Shown: positions 8,654-18,312, numbered from the stretch's first letter. The stretch: DNA of 64,000 bases from Hyphomicrobiales bacterium (GCA_016185245.1 JACPNZ010000003.1:90257-154256); one strand, 5' to 3'. Notes: a model not told the origin generated them from the sequence alone. Made by a program: numbers and translations.

Positions 8654-11600
8654 TCACTCTGCGGCAGCACGGGCCGGCGCGGTCTTGAGGCTGTCGAACT
8701 TCGCCATGAGTTCGGCCTCCCTTGCCGTGGCCTTGGCGAGGCCTGCTTCCTTCACATGGCCGAAACCGCGGATCAGGTCGGGAAGGGCGGCGATCTCCAG
8801 CGCCGTCGGGAGCGAAACTGGCGTCAACCCGGCGAGAAGACCTGCCATCCGCGTCTTGTAGTCGACGATCAGCTGCCGCTCGCGGCGGCGCTCGGCCGAG
8901 CGGCCGAAGGGATCGAACCTCGTTCCACGCAGGCCCTTCATTGCGGCGAGCATTCGCATCGCCGTCATCATCCACGGTCCGAAGCGGGATTTCGCCGGCC
9001 GGCCGGTTGTGGGATCGCTCTTCCCGAGAACTGGCGGAGCCAGATGGAAGGTGAGGCGATAGTCGCCCTTGAAGCGCTGCCTGAGATCGGCGGCAAAGCG
9101 TCCATCGCTATAAAGCCGCGCCACCTCATACTCGTCCTTGTAGGCCATCAGCTTGAACAGGTTGCGAGCCACCGTCTCGCCGAGCCCCAAGGGCTTTCCC
9201 AGGCGCTCCGTCTCGGCTTTCCGCACTTTCTCGACAAAGCCGCGATAGGCTTCGGCATAGGCGGCATTCTGGTAATCGGTGAGAAAGGCCGCGCGCCGGG
9301 CAATCAGCTCGTCGAGCGACGGCGCCGCCGGCTGCGATTTGGCGCCGATCACCGCCTTGACCGTCGCTTCGTCGGTTGCCGCGCGCCGGCCCCACTGGAA
9401 GGCCGCGAGATTCATCGTGACCGCCACGCCGTTGAGTCTGACCGCTTCCTCGATCGCCGCAGCACCGACCGGCACGAGCCCCTTCTGCCAGGCATAGCCG
9501 AGGGTGAACAGGTTGGCGGCAATCGAATCGCCCAAAAGTGCCGTGGCGATGGCCGTGGCATCGACGCCGAACATCCCGTCATGGCGCACCGAGGCGGCGA
9601 TGCGCAGCGTCATCGCAGCACCCGGCAGCCTGAAATCCCGCTCATGGGTGAAATGGGCCGGCATGGTTTCATGGGAATTCACCACCGCAAAGCTCTTCTG
9701 GCGCGACGCGGCTGAAAGTATGCGTTCAGAAGCGGACGTCACCAGATCGCAGCCGAGGATGAGATCGGCCTGGCCGCGAGCTACCCGTACGGCAGAAATA
9801 TCTTCCGGTCTTGCGGCGATCTTGAGATGGGTGACGACGGCGCCGTTCTTCTGGGAAAGCCCCACCATGTCGATCAAGGCTGCCCCCTTGCCTTCGAGAT
9901 GGGCGGCCAGGCCGAGAAGATGGCCGATGGTCACCACCCCGGTGCCGCCGATGCCGGTCACGAGAATGTTCCACGGCCGGGCAAGCCCGGGCAGCGCCGG
10001 CTCCGACAGGACCGGAAATGGGGTTCCGCCCACGGCTTGCGGCTTTGCCGCAGCGCCGGTCACCAGTTCGCCGCCTTCGACCGTCACGAAGCTCGGGCAG
10101 AAGCCCTTGAGGCAGGAGAAATCCTTGTTGCAAGCCGACTGGTCGATCTGGCGCTTGCGGCCGAACTCGGTCTCGACGGGGGCGATCGCCACGCAGTTCG
10201 ATTGCACCCCGCAATCGCCGCAGCCCTCGCAGACCAGCGCGTTGATGAACACCCGCCGGTTGGGATCGGGGAACTCGCCGCGGCGCCTGCGGCGGCGCTT
10301 TTCGGCGGCACAGGTCTGGTCGTAGATCAGCACGCTGGCGCCCTTCACTTCCATGAGATCCGTCTGCACCGCCTGCAACTCGTCGCGGTGGTGGAAGCTC
10401 ACGCCATGCGGGAATGCGGCTCGGCTTGGATATTTGTCGGGCTCGTCACTGACTACGACGATGCGCTCGACGCCGAAGGAGCGCACCTGCTGGGCGATCT
10501 GCGGCACGGTGAGGCCGCCGTCGTTCCTTTGGCCGCCGGTCATCGCCACGGCATCGTTGAACAGGATCTTGTAGGTGATGTTCACCTGCGAATTGGCGGC
10601 ATGGCGGATCGCCATCATGCCGGAGTGATTGTAGGTGCCGTCGCCAAGGTTCTGAAACACATGGGCGCGCTTGGAGAACGGCGCTTCACCCACCCAGTTG
10701 GCGCCCTCGCCGCCCATCTGGGTTGCTCCTTCGGTCTTGCGGTCGGGCACGAACTGCGCAAGCCAGTGACAGCCGATGCCGGCATAGCCGCGGGCCCCGT
10801 CCGGCAGAACGGTCGAGGAATTGTGCGGGCAGCCGGCGCAGAAATAGGGCACCCGCTGTGTGAGATCCGCCTGATTGGGCGCAGTCGCCGCCATCAGGTC
10901 GGCGGCACAGGCTTGAACCGCTCGGTCCTGGAGGCGCTGGGCCAGCGCCAGCGCCACCTGGTTGGGTTCGAGCACGCCATGGGACGGAAACAACGGAGCG
11001 CCCGTCTCGTCGGTCTTGCCGATCACCTTCGGGCGTTTTTCCTCCGTATACAGAATATCACGTAGTTGGGCCTCGACGAGCGAGCGCTTCTCCTCGACCA
11101 CCATGACGGTATCGAGACCTTTGGCGAAATCGCGCGCGATTTGCGGTTCGAGCGGCCAGACCATGCCAACCTTGAGCAGCCTGACCCCCAGCCTTTCGGC
11201 CTGCCGCTCGTCGATGCCAAGATCGTCAAGAGCCTGGCGTACGTCGAGATAGCTCTTGCCGGCGGCGGCGATACCGATCCTTGCCTCGCCGCCGGTGTAC
11301 ACGATGCGGTTCAACCCATTGGCCCGGGCAAAGGCGAGGACGGCGGGAATCTTGTGGGCGTGCAGCCGCTCCTCCTGCACCATCCTATCGTCATTGGGCC
11401 TGATGTTGAGGCCGCCCTGCGGCAAAACATGATCGGCCGGGACCACGGGTTTGACGCGGTCCGCATCGGCCAGCACCACGGCCGAACTCTCGACCGTGTC
11501 GTGCATGCATTTGAGGCCGACCCAGACGCCGGCATAGCGCGACAGGGCAAGCCCCAAGAGTCCGAAATCGACGATCTCCTGCACCCCCGCCGGGCTCAAG

Positions 11601-12097
11601 ACCGGGATCATCGCGTCCGCCAGGGCGAAGTCGCTGGCGTGCAGCACGGTCGAGGATTCGCCCGCATGGTCGTCGCCGGCGATCACCAGCACGCCGCCGT
11701 TCTTCGACGAGCCCGCCATGTTGGCATGGCGGAAAATGTCGCCGGAGCGGTCGACGCCGGGGCCCTTGCCGTACCAGATGCCGAAGACGCCGTCGAAGCG
11801 GCCTTCGCCGCGCATCTCGGCCTGCTGGCTGCCCCACAGTGCTGTGGCGGCAAGGTCCTCGTTGAGGCCCGCCTGAAACTTGATGTGGCGCGGCTCGAGC
11901 AGGCCCTGCGCCGCCATGAACTGACTATCGACGGTGCCGACCGGCGAGCCTCGGTAGCCGGTCACATAGCCCGCCGTCTTAAGCCCCGCCCGGCGGTCGG
12001 CCGCCGATTGCATCAGGCTAAGCCGCACGATCGCCTGGGGACCGGTCAGAAATACCGGCGATTGGTCGAGATCGTATCGGTCGTCGAGGCTGGCCAT
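8654..12097 (-). CDS. indolepyruvate:ferredoxin oxidoreductase, fused alpha/beta chains
   Basis: This enzyme oxidatively decarboxylates aryl- or branched 2-oxoacids to acyl-CoA and reduces ferredoxin. The 1147-residue chain joins several parts: an N-terminal pyrimidine/CoA region (GYRGSPVGTVD near residue 50) and a thiamine diphosphate domain (PYFCAGCPHNSS, NLGDGTYNHSG, NDAVAMTGGQ). An iron-sulfur segment (VCEGCGDCG plus a second cysteine group ending CLKGFCP) follows, and then the gamma domain (NILVTGIGGTGVVTIG). This is the long aerobic-type fusion seen in proteobacteria, in contrast to the separate iorA and iorB of archaea. It stands alone, divergent from the ChrB gene. Confidence 0.92.
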   Translation of the reverse strand: MASLDDRYDLDQSPVFLTGPQAIVRLSLMQSAADRRAGLKTAGYVTGYRGSPVGTVDSQFMAAQGLLEPRHIKFQAGLNEDLAATALWGSQQAEMRGEGRFDGVFGIWYGKGPGVDRSGDIFRHANMAGSSKNGGVLVIAGDDHAGESSTVLHASDFALADAMIPVLSPAGVQEIVDFGLLGLALSRYAGVWVGLKCMHDTVESSAVVLADADRVKPVVPADHVLPQGGLNIRPNDDRMVQEERLHAHKIPAVLAFARANGLNRIVYTGGEARIGIAAAGKSYLDVRQALDDLGIDERQAERLGVRLLKVGMVWPLEPQIARDFAKGLDTVMVVEEKRSLVEAQLRDILYTEEKRPKVIGKTDETGAPLFPSHGVLEPNQVALALAQRLQDRAVQACAADLMAATAPNQADLTQRVPYFCAGCPHNSSTVLPDGARGYAGIGCHWLAQFVPDRKTEGATQMGGEGANWVGEAPFSKRAHVFQNLGDGTYNHSGMMAIRHAANSQVNITYKILFNDAVAMTGGQRNDGGLTVPQIAQQVRSFGVERIVVVSDEPDKYPSRAAFPHGVSFHHRDELQAVQTDLMEVKGASVLIYDQTCAAEKRRRRRRGEFPDPNRRVFINALVCEGCGDCGVQSNCVAIAPVETEFGRKRQIDQSACNKDFSCLKGFCPSFVTVEGGELVTGAAAKPQAVGGTPFPVLSEPALPGLARPWNILVTGIGGTGVVTIGHLLGLAAHLEGKGAALIDMVGLSQKNGAVVTHLKIAARPEDISAVRVARGQADLILGCDLVTSASERILSAASRQKSFAVVNSHETMPAHFTHERDFRLPGAAMTLRIAASVRHDGMFGVDATAIATALLGDSIAANLFTLGYAWQKGLVPVGAAAIEEAVRLNGVAVTMNLAAFQWGRRAATDEATVKAVIGAKSQPAAPSLDELIARRAAFLTDYQNAAYAEAYRGFVEKVRKAETERLGKPLGLGETVARNLFKLMAYKDEYEVARLYSDGRFAADLRQRFKGDYRLTFHLAPPVLGKSDPTTGRPAKSRFGPWMMTAMRMLAAMKGLRGTRFDPFGRSAERRRERQLIVDYKTRMAGLLAGLTPVSLPTALEIAALPDLIRGFGHVKEAGLAKATAREAELMAKFDSLKTAPARAAAE

Positions 12098-12255
12098 CGG
12101 CCGCTTCTAGCACTTCGACGGGAAACGCAAAACGGCCGCGCCGCTTGACAGGGTAGCGTCCCCTGCTATTCATGGCGGCAGGGGATGCGATCTCCCCTCC
12201 AGGCGCCAGCCCAAGCATCGCGACCCCATCCACATTTGCAGCACGAGGCGCCAAC

Positions 12256-13074
12256 ATGTCCGCTCCCAATACGATTTCCACCGACAAGCTCAACCGTCTG
12301 GTCGGCACCGCCGCCGCACCCGTCCTCATCGATGTCCGCACGGTTGAGGACTATGACGCAGAGCCCAAGCTCATTCCGGCATCCCTCCGCCGCAGCCACA
12401 AGGATGTGGCCGGCTGGGCGCCGCAATTCACCGGCAAGGAGGTGGTGGCAGTCTGCCATCATGGGGCCAAGCTCAGCCACGGCGTTGCCGCCTGGCTCCG
12501 CCACGCCGGCGCCGAGGCCCAATCGCTGGAAGACGGTTTTGAAGGCTGGAAGGCCGCCGGCCTGCCGCTTGTTCCGGCCGACAAGATTCCCTCTCGCGAT
12601 GCTTCAGGCCGAACGTTGTGGGTGACCCGCGCCCGCCCCAAGATCGACCGCATCGCCTGCCCCTGGCTCATCCGGCGCTTTGTCGATCCGGCGGCGGTCT
12701 TCCTGTTCGTCGCTCCCTCGGAGGTCGCCGCCGTCGCCGACCGGTTCCAGGCCACCGCCTTCGACATCGAGAACACCTTCTGGAGCCATCGCGGCGACAC
12801 CTGCACCTTCGACACCATGATCGCCGAATGGGGCCTCGCCACTGAGCCGCTCATTCGCCTTGCAGCGATCGTGCGCGGCGCCGACACGGCACGGCTCGAT
12901 CTCGCCCCCGAGGCGCCGGGCCTGCTCGCCGCCTCACTTGGGCTTTCCCGCATGTTCGCCGACGATTTGCAGCAGCTCGAGGCGGCGATGGCGCTTTACG
13001 ACGCCTTCTACCGCTGGTGCCGCGATGCCACCGAGGAAACCCACAACTGGCCGACCAACAAGATAAAGCAGTGA
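12256..13074 (+). CDS. chrB: rhodanese-ChrB fusion, chromate resistance
   Basis: The protein combines an N-terminal rhodanese domain with a C-terminal ChrB domain. The rhodanese part covers about residues 10-105 (DVRTVEDYD, active-loop cysteine in AVCHHGAKLSHG). The ChrB part covers about 115-265 (TRARPKIDRIACPWLIRRF, FDIENTFWSHRGD, TFDTM). ChrB proteins regulate or assist ChrA in chromate resistance. A longer frame begins at 12172, but ATG 12256 has a GAGG site seven bases upstream and gives 272 residues without a non-conserved leader. The stop overlaps the GTG of chrA by GTGA, indicating translational coupling. Confidence 0.88.
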   Translation: MSAPNTISTDKLNRLVGTAAAPVLIDVRTVEDYDAEPKLIPASLRRSHKDVAGWAPQFTGKEVVAVCHHGAKLSHGVAAWLRHAGAEAQSLEDGFEGWKAAGLPLVPADKIPSRDASGRTLWVTRARPKIDRIACPWLIRRFVDPAAVFLFVAPSEVAAVADRFQATAFDIENTFWSHRGDTCTFDTMIAEWGLATEPLIRLAAIVRGADTARLDLAPEAPGLLAASLGLSRMFADDLQQLEAAMALYDAFYRWCRDATEETHNWPTNKIKQ

Positions 13075-14339
13075 CGGCGCAGCCGAGCTTTGCCGAGGCC
13101 TTCAGGGTGTGGGCCCGCATCGGCGTCCTCTCCTTCGGCGGACCTGCCGGCCAGATTGCGCTGATGCATCGCGAGATCGTCGAGGAACGGGGCTGGCTCG
13201 CCGAGAAGGAATATCTCTCGGCCCTCAATTTCTGCATGCTGCTGCCGGGTCCCGAGGCCATGCAGCTCGCCACCTATGCCGGCTGGAAGCTGCATGGCGT
13301 CCGGGGAGGCCTCGCCGCCGGTCTTCTCTTCGTGCTGCCCGGCGCCTTCGTGGTGCTGGCGCTCTCCATGCTCTACGGCGCCTTCGGCAATCTGCCGTGG
13401 ATTGCTGCCATCTTCTTTGGCATCAAGGCGGCGGTGCTGGCGATCGTCATCGAAGCACTCCTGCGGGTGGCGCGCCGGGCGCTCAAGTCGAATATCGACT
13501 GGGCGCTGGCCGGCCTCGCCTTTCTGGCGCTTTATGCTTTCGACCTGCCCTTTCCGCTGATCGTCGTGGCGGCCGCAGTCTTCGGCTTCTTTCGCGCCCG
13601 CGGCAAGGTCGAGGCCGCCACCACGGCCTTTCCCTCGACCCGCAGGCTGGGCCTCACCATCGCCATTTGGGCGGCGATCTGGCTGGTGCCGCTGGCGCTC
13701 CTCGCTGCAACGCTCGGTCCCCATCACGTGCTGACTGAGGTGGGCGTATTCTTTTCCAAGCTCGCCGTCGTCACCTTCGGCGGTGCCTATGCGGTCTTGT
13801 CCTACATGGCGCAGGCCGCCGTCGAACAGAAGCGCTGGCTCGCCGCCCCCGAGATGATCGACGGCCTGGGTCTTGCCGAAACCACGCCGGGCCCGCTCAT
13901 CCTTGTCACCGAGTTCGTCGGCTATCTCGCCGCACTCCGCCAGATGGGCGGCATCTGGGGCGGCATCGCCGGGGCTTTGGTGACACTGTGGATGACCTTC
14001 GCCCCTTGCTTCCTGTGGATCTTCGCCGGAGCTCCCTACATCGAGCACATCGGCAAGCGGCCGCGGCTGTCGGGTGCGCTCGCGGCGATCACCGCCGGCG
14101 TCGTCGGCGTCATTCTCAACCTGTCGGTCTGGTTCGGGCTCCATGTGCTGTTCGGCAAGGTCGAGCGCCTGGGCAGCGGTTTCTTCAAACCCTGGTGGCC
14201 CGAGTGGGCGACACTCGATCCGGCAGTGCTTACCCTCAGCCTTCTGGCAGCCGTCGTGCTCCTGCGCTTCCATCTCGGCATCCCAAAAACGCTGGCGCTC
14301 TGTGCCGGACTAGGGCTCGCTTGGAAGCTTGTGGTCTAA
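13071..14339 (+). CDS. chrA: chromate transporter
   Basis: ChrA exports chromate from the cytoplasm. The 422-residue protein contains the two homologous CHR halves, each beginning with the SFGGPAGQ/TFGG motif (VLSFGGPAGQIALMH near residue 20 and VVTFGGAYAVLSYM near residue 238) and carrying about ten membrane helices. The start is the GTG that overlaps the chrB stop (GTGA). An in-frame ATG 54 bases upstream lies inside chrB and would add non-conserved residues. The 3' end overlaps the convergent SDR gene by four bases. Confidence 0.93.
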   Translation: MTAQPSFAEAFRVWARIGVLSFGGPAGQIALMHREIVEERGWLAEKEYLSALNFCMLLPGPEAMQLATYAGWKLHGVRGGLAAGLLFVLPGAFVVLALSMLYGAFGNLPWIAAIFFGIKAAVLAIVIEALLRVARRALKSNIDWALAGLAFLALYAFDLPFPLIVVAAAVFGFFRARGKVEAATTAFPSTRRLGLTIAIWAAIWLVPLALLAATLGPHHVLTEVGVFFSKLAVVTFGGAYAVLSYMAQAAVEQKRWLAAPEMIDGLGLAETTPGPLILVTEFVGYLAALRQMGGIWGGIAGALVTLWMTFAPCFLWIFAGAPYIEHIGKRPRLSGALAAITAGVVGVILNLSVWFGLHVLFGKVERLGSGFFKPWWPEWATLDPAVLTLSLLAAVVLLRFHLGIPKTLALCAGLGLAWKLVV

Positions 14340-15112
14340 TTAAACGACCACACATGGCCGCCGTCGACGGTGACGGTACTTCCGGTCATGAAGCCCGCCG
14401 CTTTCCGCGAGGCGAGCAGCAGAAGCGCCCCGTCGAGATCGGAGGGATCGCCGGCGCGGCGCTGCGGAATGCGCTTGATGGTCGCGAGCCCACCCTCGCT
14501 CTTCAGATAAGCCTCGGTCATCTCGCTCCAGATATAGCCGGGGGCGATGGCGTTGACCCTGATGCCGTGGCGGGCGAGTTCGACCGCCATCGCCGCCGTC
14601 ATCTGGGCGACCGCCGCCTTGCTCACGCAATAGGCACCAGCCCCCGGCGTCACCCGGCAGCCCAGAACCGAGGATACATTGACGATCGCGCCCGGACGCT
14701 TCAGGCCCACGAGCCTCCTGGCAAACTCCCGGCTCAGGTGCCACACGGCGCTGACATTGGTGGCGATGGTGTTGTCCCAGCGCTCCGGGTCCGTATCGAG
14801 GAACTTGCCGTCATTGGCCACCCCGGCGTTGTTGACCAGCAGCGTCACCGGTCCGAATTCCCGTTCGGCGGCATCGAAGGCGGCGGGAAACGTCTCGGGC
14901 TTGGTCACGTCGAGAACGAGAGCCATTGCGCCGGAAAGCCCCTTGGCCAGCGCCGCGATGCGGTCGGCACGTCTCGCCGCCAGCACCACCCTGGCGCCAT
15001 GGGCGGCAAGAACTTCGGCAAAGCGCGCGCCGAGCCCCGAGGAGGCGCCGGTCACCAGCGCCACTTCGCCGGTAAGGCCAAAGAGCTGGCTTGCAGGGGT
15101 CACAGGGCTCAT
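14336..15112 (-). CDS. short-chain dehydrogenase/reductase
   Basis: This is a classical SDR of 258 residues. It has the cofactor glycine motif TGASSGLG, NNAG, the catalytic serine in NVSSVLG and the YCVSK pair (Tyr and Lys). The C-terminus GSTVTVDGGHVW is that of the FabG-like subgroup, and the arginine-containing AARRAD after the second strand suggests NADP(H). The substrate cannot be inferred: neighbours are chrA (convergent) and a glutamine amidotransferase (divergent, 69 bases away), neither of which constrains it. Confidence 0.9.
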   Translation of the reverse strand: MSPVTPASQLFGLTGEVALVTGASSGLGARFAEVLAAHGARVVLAARRADRIAALAKGLSGAMALVLDVTKPETFPAAFDAAEREFGPVTLLVNNAGVANDGKFLDTDPERWDNTIATNVSAVWHLSREFARRLVGLKRPGAIVNVSSVLGCRVTPGAGAYCVSKAAVAQMTAAMAVELARHGIRVNAIAPGYIWSEMTEAYLKSEGGLATIKRIPQRRAGDPSDLDGALLLLASRKAAGFMTGSTVTVDGGHVWSFN

Positions 15113-15181
15113 CGATTAGACATCCGTTACCAATTCGCGCTATTTTGGCGGCAACGAACGGCAATCACAAGGCCATCTCCC

Positions 15182-15961
15182 ATGACCTCTTATTCGCCCC
15201 TGGTCGGACTTCCGGCCGACACTTACGAATCGCACGGCTTCCTGTTCCACTCGCTCGGCGACAAATATCTGCGCGCCGTGGCCGAAGTCGCCCACTGCAC
15301 CCCCGTCATGATCCCGTCGATGGTCGATGCCCTCCATCTCGACCAGCTGCTCGACCATTTCGATGGGCTGTTGATGACCGGGGCGGTGTCGAACGTGCAC
15401 CCGCCGCATTATGGCGAGGAGCCCACCGCCGATCACGAGCCCTATGACCACGCCCGCGATGCCATCACCTTGAAGCTCATCAAACGAGTGATCGAGCGCG
15501 GCATCCCCTTGTTCTGCATCTGCCGCGGCTTCCAGGAGCTCAATGTGGCCCTGGGCGGCAGCCTCGAGACCGAATTGCAGCGCGGCGAAGGAAGGCTCGA
15601 TCACCGCGCGCCTAAGTCGGACGATACCGACGTGCGCTACGGCCCGCGCCACGCCATCGCCGTCACCCCCGGCGGCCAGCTCGAGAAGATGCTGGGCAAG
15701 CGCCAGACCATGATCAATTCGATCCACCGCCAGGGCGTGAAGAAGCTGGCACCCGGACTTGTCGCCGAAGCAATCGCCCCTGATGGCGTCGTCGAGGCGG
15801 TCTCGGTCAAGGGCGCCAAGAGTTTCGCCTTCGGCACCCAGTGGCATCCCGAATACAAGGCCGCACAGAACCCCGACTCGGTCAAGCTCTTCACCGCCTT
15901 CGGCGACGCCGTCCGCGCCTACGCCGCCGGGCGCAGCGAACCGGCAAGGCGGATTGCGTAA
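15182..15961 (+). CDS. gamma-glutamyl-gamma-aminobutyrate hydrolase-like class I amidotransferase
   Basis: The 259-residue protein is of the PuuD/peptidase C26 type, which removes glutamate from gamma-glutamyl compounds such as gamma-glutamyl-GABA in putrescine breakdown. The nucleophile cysteine is in FCICRGFQELN and the histidine and glutamate of the triad are in FGTQWHPEYK. The long upstream extension of this frame has no family similarity. ATG 15182 gives the conserved start SPLVGLPADTYE. No other putrescine-utilisation genes are adjacent, so the physiological substrate is uncertain. Confidence 0.88.
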   Translation: MTSYSPLVGLPADTYESHGFLFHSLGDKYLRAVAEVAHCTPVMIPSMVDALHLDQLLDHFDGLLMTGAVSNVHPPHYGEEPTADHEPYDHARDAITLKLIKRVIERGIPLFCICRGFQELNVALGGSLETELQRGEGRLDHRAPKSDDTDVRYGPRHAIAVTPGGQLEKMLGKRQTMINSIHRQGVKKLAPGLVAEAIAPDGVVEAVSVKGAKSFAFGTQWHPEYKAAQNPDSVKLFTAFGDAVRAYAAGRSEPARRIA

Positions 15962-15967
15962 TTTCTT

Positions 15968-15990
15968 CCTTCTCCCCTCGCGGGAGAAGG
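15968..15990. repeat. palindrome CCTTCTCCC / GGGAGAAGG
   Basis: Nine-base arms at 15968-15976 and 15982-15990 form a perfect hairpin with a five-base loop, between the amidotransferase stop and the convergent HAD gene. The same arms recur at 31146-31168, so this is a dispersed intergenic repeat. It may double as a terminator for both genes. Confidence 0.75.
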
Positions 15991-15999
15991 GAAGCGTGG

Positions 16000-16677
16000 T
16001 CAAATCAGCCCCGCCAGTTCCGACAGGTCCTTGATCACCACCCGGGGCTTGCCCGGAATGCGGTCGTCCTTCAGGCCGAAGCGGTCGACCCGCACCGCCT
16101 GGAAGCCGAACTGGGCGGCGGCTTGCGCGTCCCAGCTGTTGGCCGAGACAAAGCACACCGAGGCGACGTCGTGGATCTGCAGCTTCTGCATGGCGTGGCG
16201 ATAGACCCGGCGGCTCGGCTTGTAGATGCCGACATCCTCGACCGACAGCACCATATCGAAGAGCCGGTCGAGGCCGGCCGAGCGCACCGCCGTATCGAGC
16301 ATCGAGGGGCTGCCGTTGGAGAGGATCGCCGTGCGCTGGCTTTTCGCCTTCACCGCCTGCAGCGCTTCCTTCACCTCCGGATAGGCCTCGAGCTTCAGAT
16401 AGAGCGTCATCAGCTCGTCCCTGAGCCCGGTCTCGGTGACGCCATGGGCTTCCAGCGCATAGTCGAGGGCATCGCCCGTCACATGCCAGAAATCGGCATG
16501 AACCCCCATCAGACTCCTGAGCCAGGTGTATTCGAGCTGCTTCTGCCGCCACAGCCGGGAAATCTCCTCGGCCTTGGGACCGATCTCGGGGCCGAGCTTG
16601 CGCAACGGTCCATGCACGTCGAACAGCGTGCCATAGGCGTCGAACACGCAGGCTCTCATCCCTTCGAGCTTGGTCAT
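16000..16677 (-). CDS. haloacid dehalogenase type II (HAD superfamily)
   Basis: This is a HAD hydrolase of 225 residues. The nucleophile motif is FDAYGTLFDV (first Asp), motif II is ILSNGSP, and the SANSWDAQAA block has the S-N-x-WD pattern typical of L-2-haloacid dehalogenases. The usual lysine and acidic motifs are present. The family hydrolyses short 2-haloacids with inversion; the real substrate here is not known. It is divergent from the nitrile hydratase operon with 60 bases between the starts. Confidence 0.88.
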   Translation of the reverse strand: MTKLEGMRACVFDAYGTLFDVHGPLRKLGPEIGPKAEEISRLWRQKQLEYTWLRSLMGVHADFWHVTGDALDYALEAHGVTETGLRDELMTLYLKLEAYPEVKEALQAVKAKSQRTAILSNGSPSMLDTAVRSAGLDRLFDMVLSVEDVGIYKPSRRVYRHAMQKLQIHDVASVCFVSANSWDAQAAAQFGFQAVRVDRFGLKDDRIPGKPRVVIKDLSELAGLI

Positions 16678-16737
16678 GCCGCCGCTTCTCCCAAGGCCCT
16701 GGAGAGTCTATGCTAGCCCGAAAGCGGGGAAACTTAA

Positions 16738-17349
16738 ATGGCTCACGATGGCCACGACCATGAAGGCTCCGAACTGTCGCCCATCGCCTTGCGGGTCAAG
16801 GCGCTCGAATCGCTGCTGACCGAAAAGGGCTACATCGACCCCGCCGCGCTTGATCAATTGATCGACGTCTACGAAACCAAGGTGGGTCCCAGAAACGGCG
16901 CCAAGGTGGTGGCCAAGGCCTGGAGCGATCCAGCCTACGCCGACTGGCTCAAACGCGATGCCACCGCCGCCATCGCCTCCATGGGTTACACGGGCCGCCA
17001 GGGCGAGCATATGGTCGCCCTGTTCAACACGCCTACCCTTCACAACATGGTCGTCTGCACGCTCTGTTCCTGTTACCCGTGGCCGGTGCTGGGCCTGCCG
17101 CCGGTGTGGTACAAGTCGATGCCCTACCGCTCGCGCGCCGTGATCGAGCCGCGCGCCGTGCTCGCCGAATTCGGCGTCACGGTTCCCGACGGCGTGGAAG
17201 TACGGGTGTGGGATTCGACCGCCGAGGTGCGCTACCTGGTGATCCCGCTCCGGCCCTCCGGTACGGCGGGCTGGAGCGAGGACAAGCTCGCGGCAATCGT
17301 CACCCGCAATGCCATGATCGGCACCGGCCTCGTCACGGTGCCGGCATGA
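16738..17349 (+). CDS. nthA: nitrile hydratase alpha subunit, cobalt type
   Basis: Nitrile hydratase adds water to nitriles to give amides. The 203-residue alpha chain carries the metal-binding claw CTLCSC (C107, C110, C112); threonine in the second position marks the non-corrin cobalt class, while iron enzymes have CSLC. After it comes [14 protein letters not shown], which is strongly conserved. The ATG follows a GGGGAAAC stretch. The stop overlaps the beta-subunit start by ATGA, so the subunits are translationally coupled. Confidence 0.95.
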   Translation: MAHDGHDHEGSELSPIALRVKALESLLTEKGYIDPAALDQLIDVYETKVGPRNGAKVVAKAWSDPAYADWLKRDATAAIASMGYTGRQGEHMVALFNTPTLHNMVVCTLCSCYPWPVLGLPPVWYKSMPYRSRAVIEPRAVLAEFGVTVPDGVEVRVWDSTAEVRYLVIPLRPSGTAGWSEDKLAAIVTRNAMIGTGLVTVPA

Positions 17350-17999
17350 ACGGCCCCCAGGACATGGGCGGCTTCACCCGCTTCGGGCCGGTCAATCCGG
17401 AAACCGATGAGCCGGTGTTCCACAGCCATTGGGAGCGCCGGCTGTTTGCCGTGGCACTCGCCACCGGGGCTACGGGATCGTGGAACATCGACATTTCGCG
17501 GCACACCCGCGAGAGCCTGCCGGCCCATGTGTACTGGTCGTCGAGCTATTATGAGATATGGCTCAGGGGTCTGGTCAAGCTGACGACGGAGCTGGGGCTC
17601 ATCACCGGCGAAGAGCTTGCCGCCGGCCACATGCTGGTGCAGCCCTTGCCGGTCAAGCGCGTGCTGGCCGCCGGCGAAGTGGCATCGGCGATGGCGAAAA
17701 CCAGCTCTTACATCCGGCCGCTCGACCGGCCCGCCCGGTTCAAGCCGGGCGACCTTGTGCGCACCCGTGTCCTCACGAGAGAGGGCCACACCCGCCTGCC
17801 GCGCTATGCCATGGGCCGGCTGGGCGAGATCGTCGCCGTCCATGGCGCCCATGTGTTTCCCGACGCTTCCGCCCATGGCAAAGGCGAGGATCCGCACTGG
17901 CTCTATGGCGTCAGGTTTTCGGCCCGCGAGCTATGGGGCAAAGATACCCCCGACTCCGTGTGCCTCGATCTGTGGGAGCCCTATCTTGAACCCGCTTGA
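17346..17999 (+). CDS. nthB: nitrile hydratase beta subunit
   Basis: This is the second subunit of the alpha/beta heterodimer (217 residues). Family features are the start MNGPQDMGG, the segment [10 protein letters not shown], and the C-terminal barrel [11 protein letters not shown] followed by [15 protein letters not shown] and WEPYLE. The frame is open further upstream, but ATG 17346 overlaps the alpha stop and matches the conserved N-terminus. It overlaps the accessory gene downstream by 14 bases. Confidence 0.94.
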   Translation: MNGPQDMGGFTRFGPVNPETDEPVFHSHWERRLFAVALATGATGSWNIDISRHTRESLPAHVYWSSSYYEIWLRGLVKLTTELGLITGEELAAGHMLVQPLPVKRVLAAGEVASAMAKTSSYIRPLDRPARFKPGDLVRTRVLTREGHTRLPRYAMGRLGEIVAVHGAHVFPDASAHGKGEDPHWLYGVRFSARELWGKDTPDSVCLDLWEPYLEPA

Positions 18000-18312
18000 G
18001 ATAGACCCGGTCTTCGCCGAGCCGTGGCAGGCCCAGGCCTTCGCCATGGTGGTGAAGCTCAACGAAGCGGGGCTCTTTACTTGGAGCGAGTGGGCCGCAG
18101 CGCTTGGCGCCGAGATCGCAGCACACCCCGACATCGCCTACTACGAATGCTGGCTCGCCGCCCTCGAAACGCTCGCCGAGCGCAAGGGTGCCATCGGCGA
18201 GGCCGAGCGTCTCACCCGCATCGCCCTCTGGGACGCCGCAGCCAAAGCCACTCCGCACGGCCAGCCGATCGAACTCAGCCGATTGTCGCCAGCCAGGGAA
18301 AGCGTTCGATAA
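17986..18312 (+). CDS. nitrile hydratase accessory protein (cobalt activator type)
   Basis: The 108-residue protein resembles the small activators (P14K type) that exchange subunits with nitrile hydratase and deliver cobalt. It contains the conserved PVFAEPWQAQAFAMVVKL and the FTWSEWAAALG, YYECWLAALE block, which is beta-subunit-like. No ATG fits. The TTG at 17986 has GGGAG eight bases upstream inside nthB and gives a family-like N-terminus, so it is chosen. Position and content argue for a three-gene operon whose product is a matured cobalt enzyme. Confidence 0.85.
   Translation: MNPLEIDPVFAEPWQAQAFAMVVKLNEAGLFTWSEWAAALGAEIAAHPDIAYYECWLAALETLAERKGAIGEAERLTRIALWDAAAKATPHGQPIELSRLSPARESVR

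Noticed and set aside
13008..14273. 421-codon minus-strand frame across chrA
   Set aside because: Charged, low-hydrophobicity translation mirroring the GC-rich third positions of chrA; the plus strand has clear CHR motifs.
13988..15181. Long N-terminal extension of the glutamine amidotransferase frame
   Set aside because: It runs antisense through the SDR gene, and the family start is at 15182.
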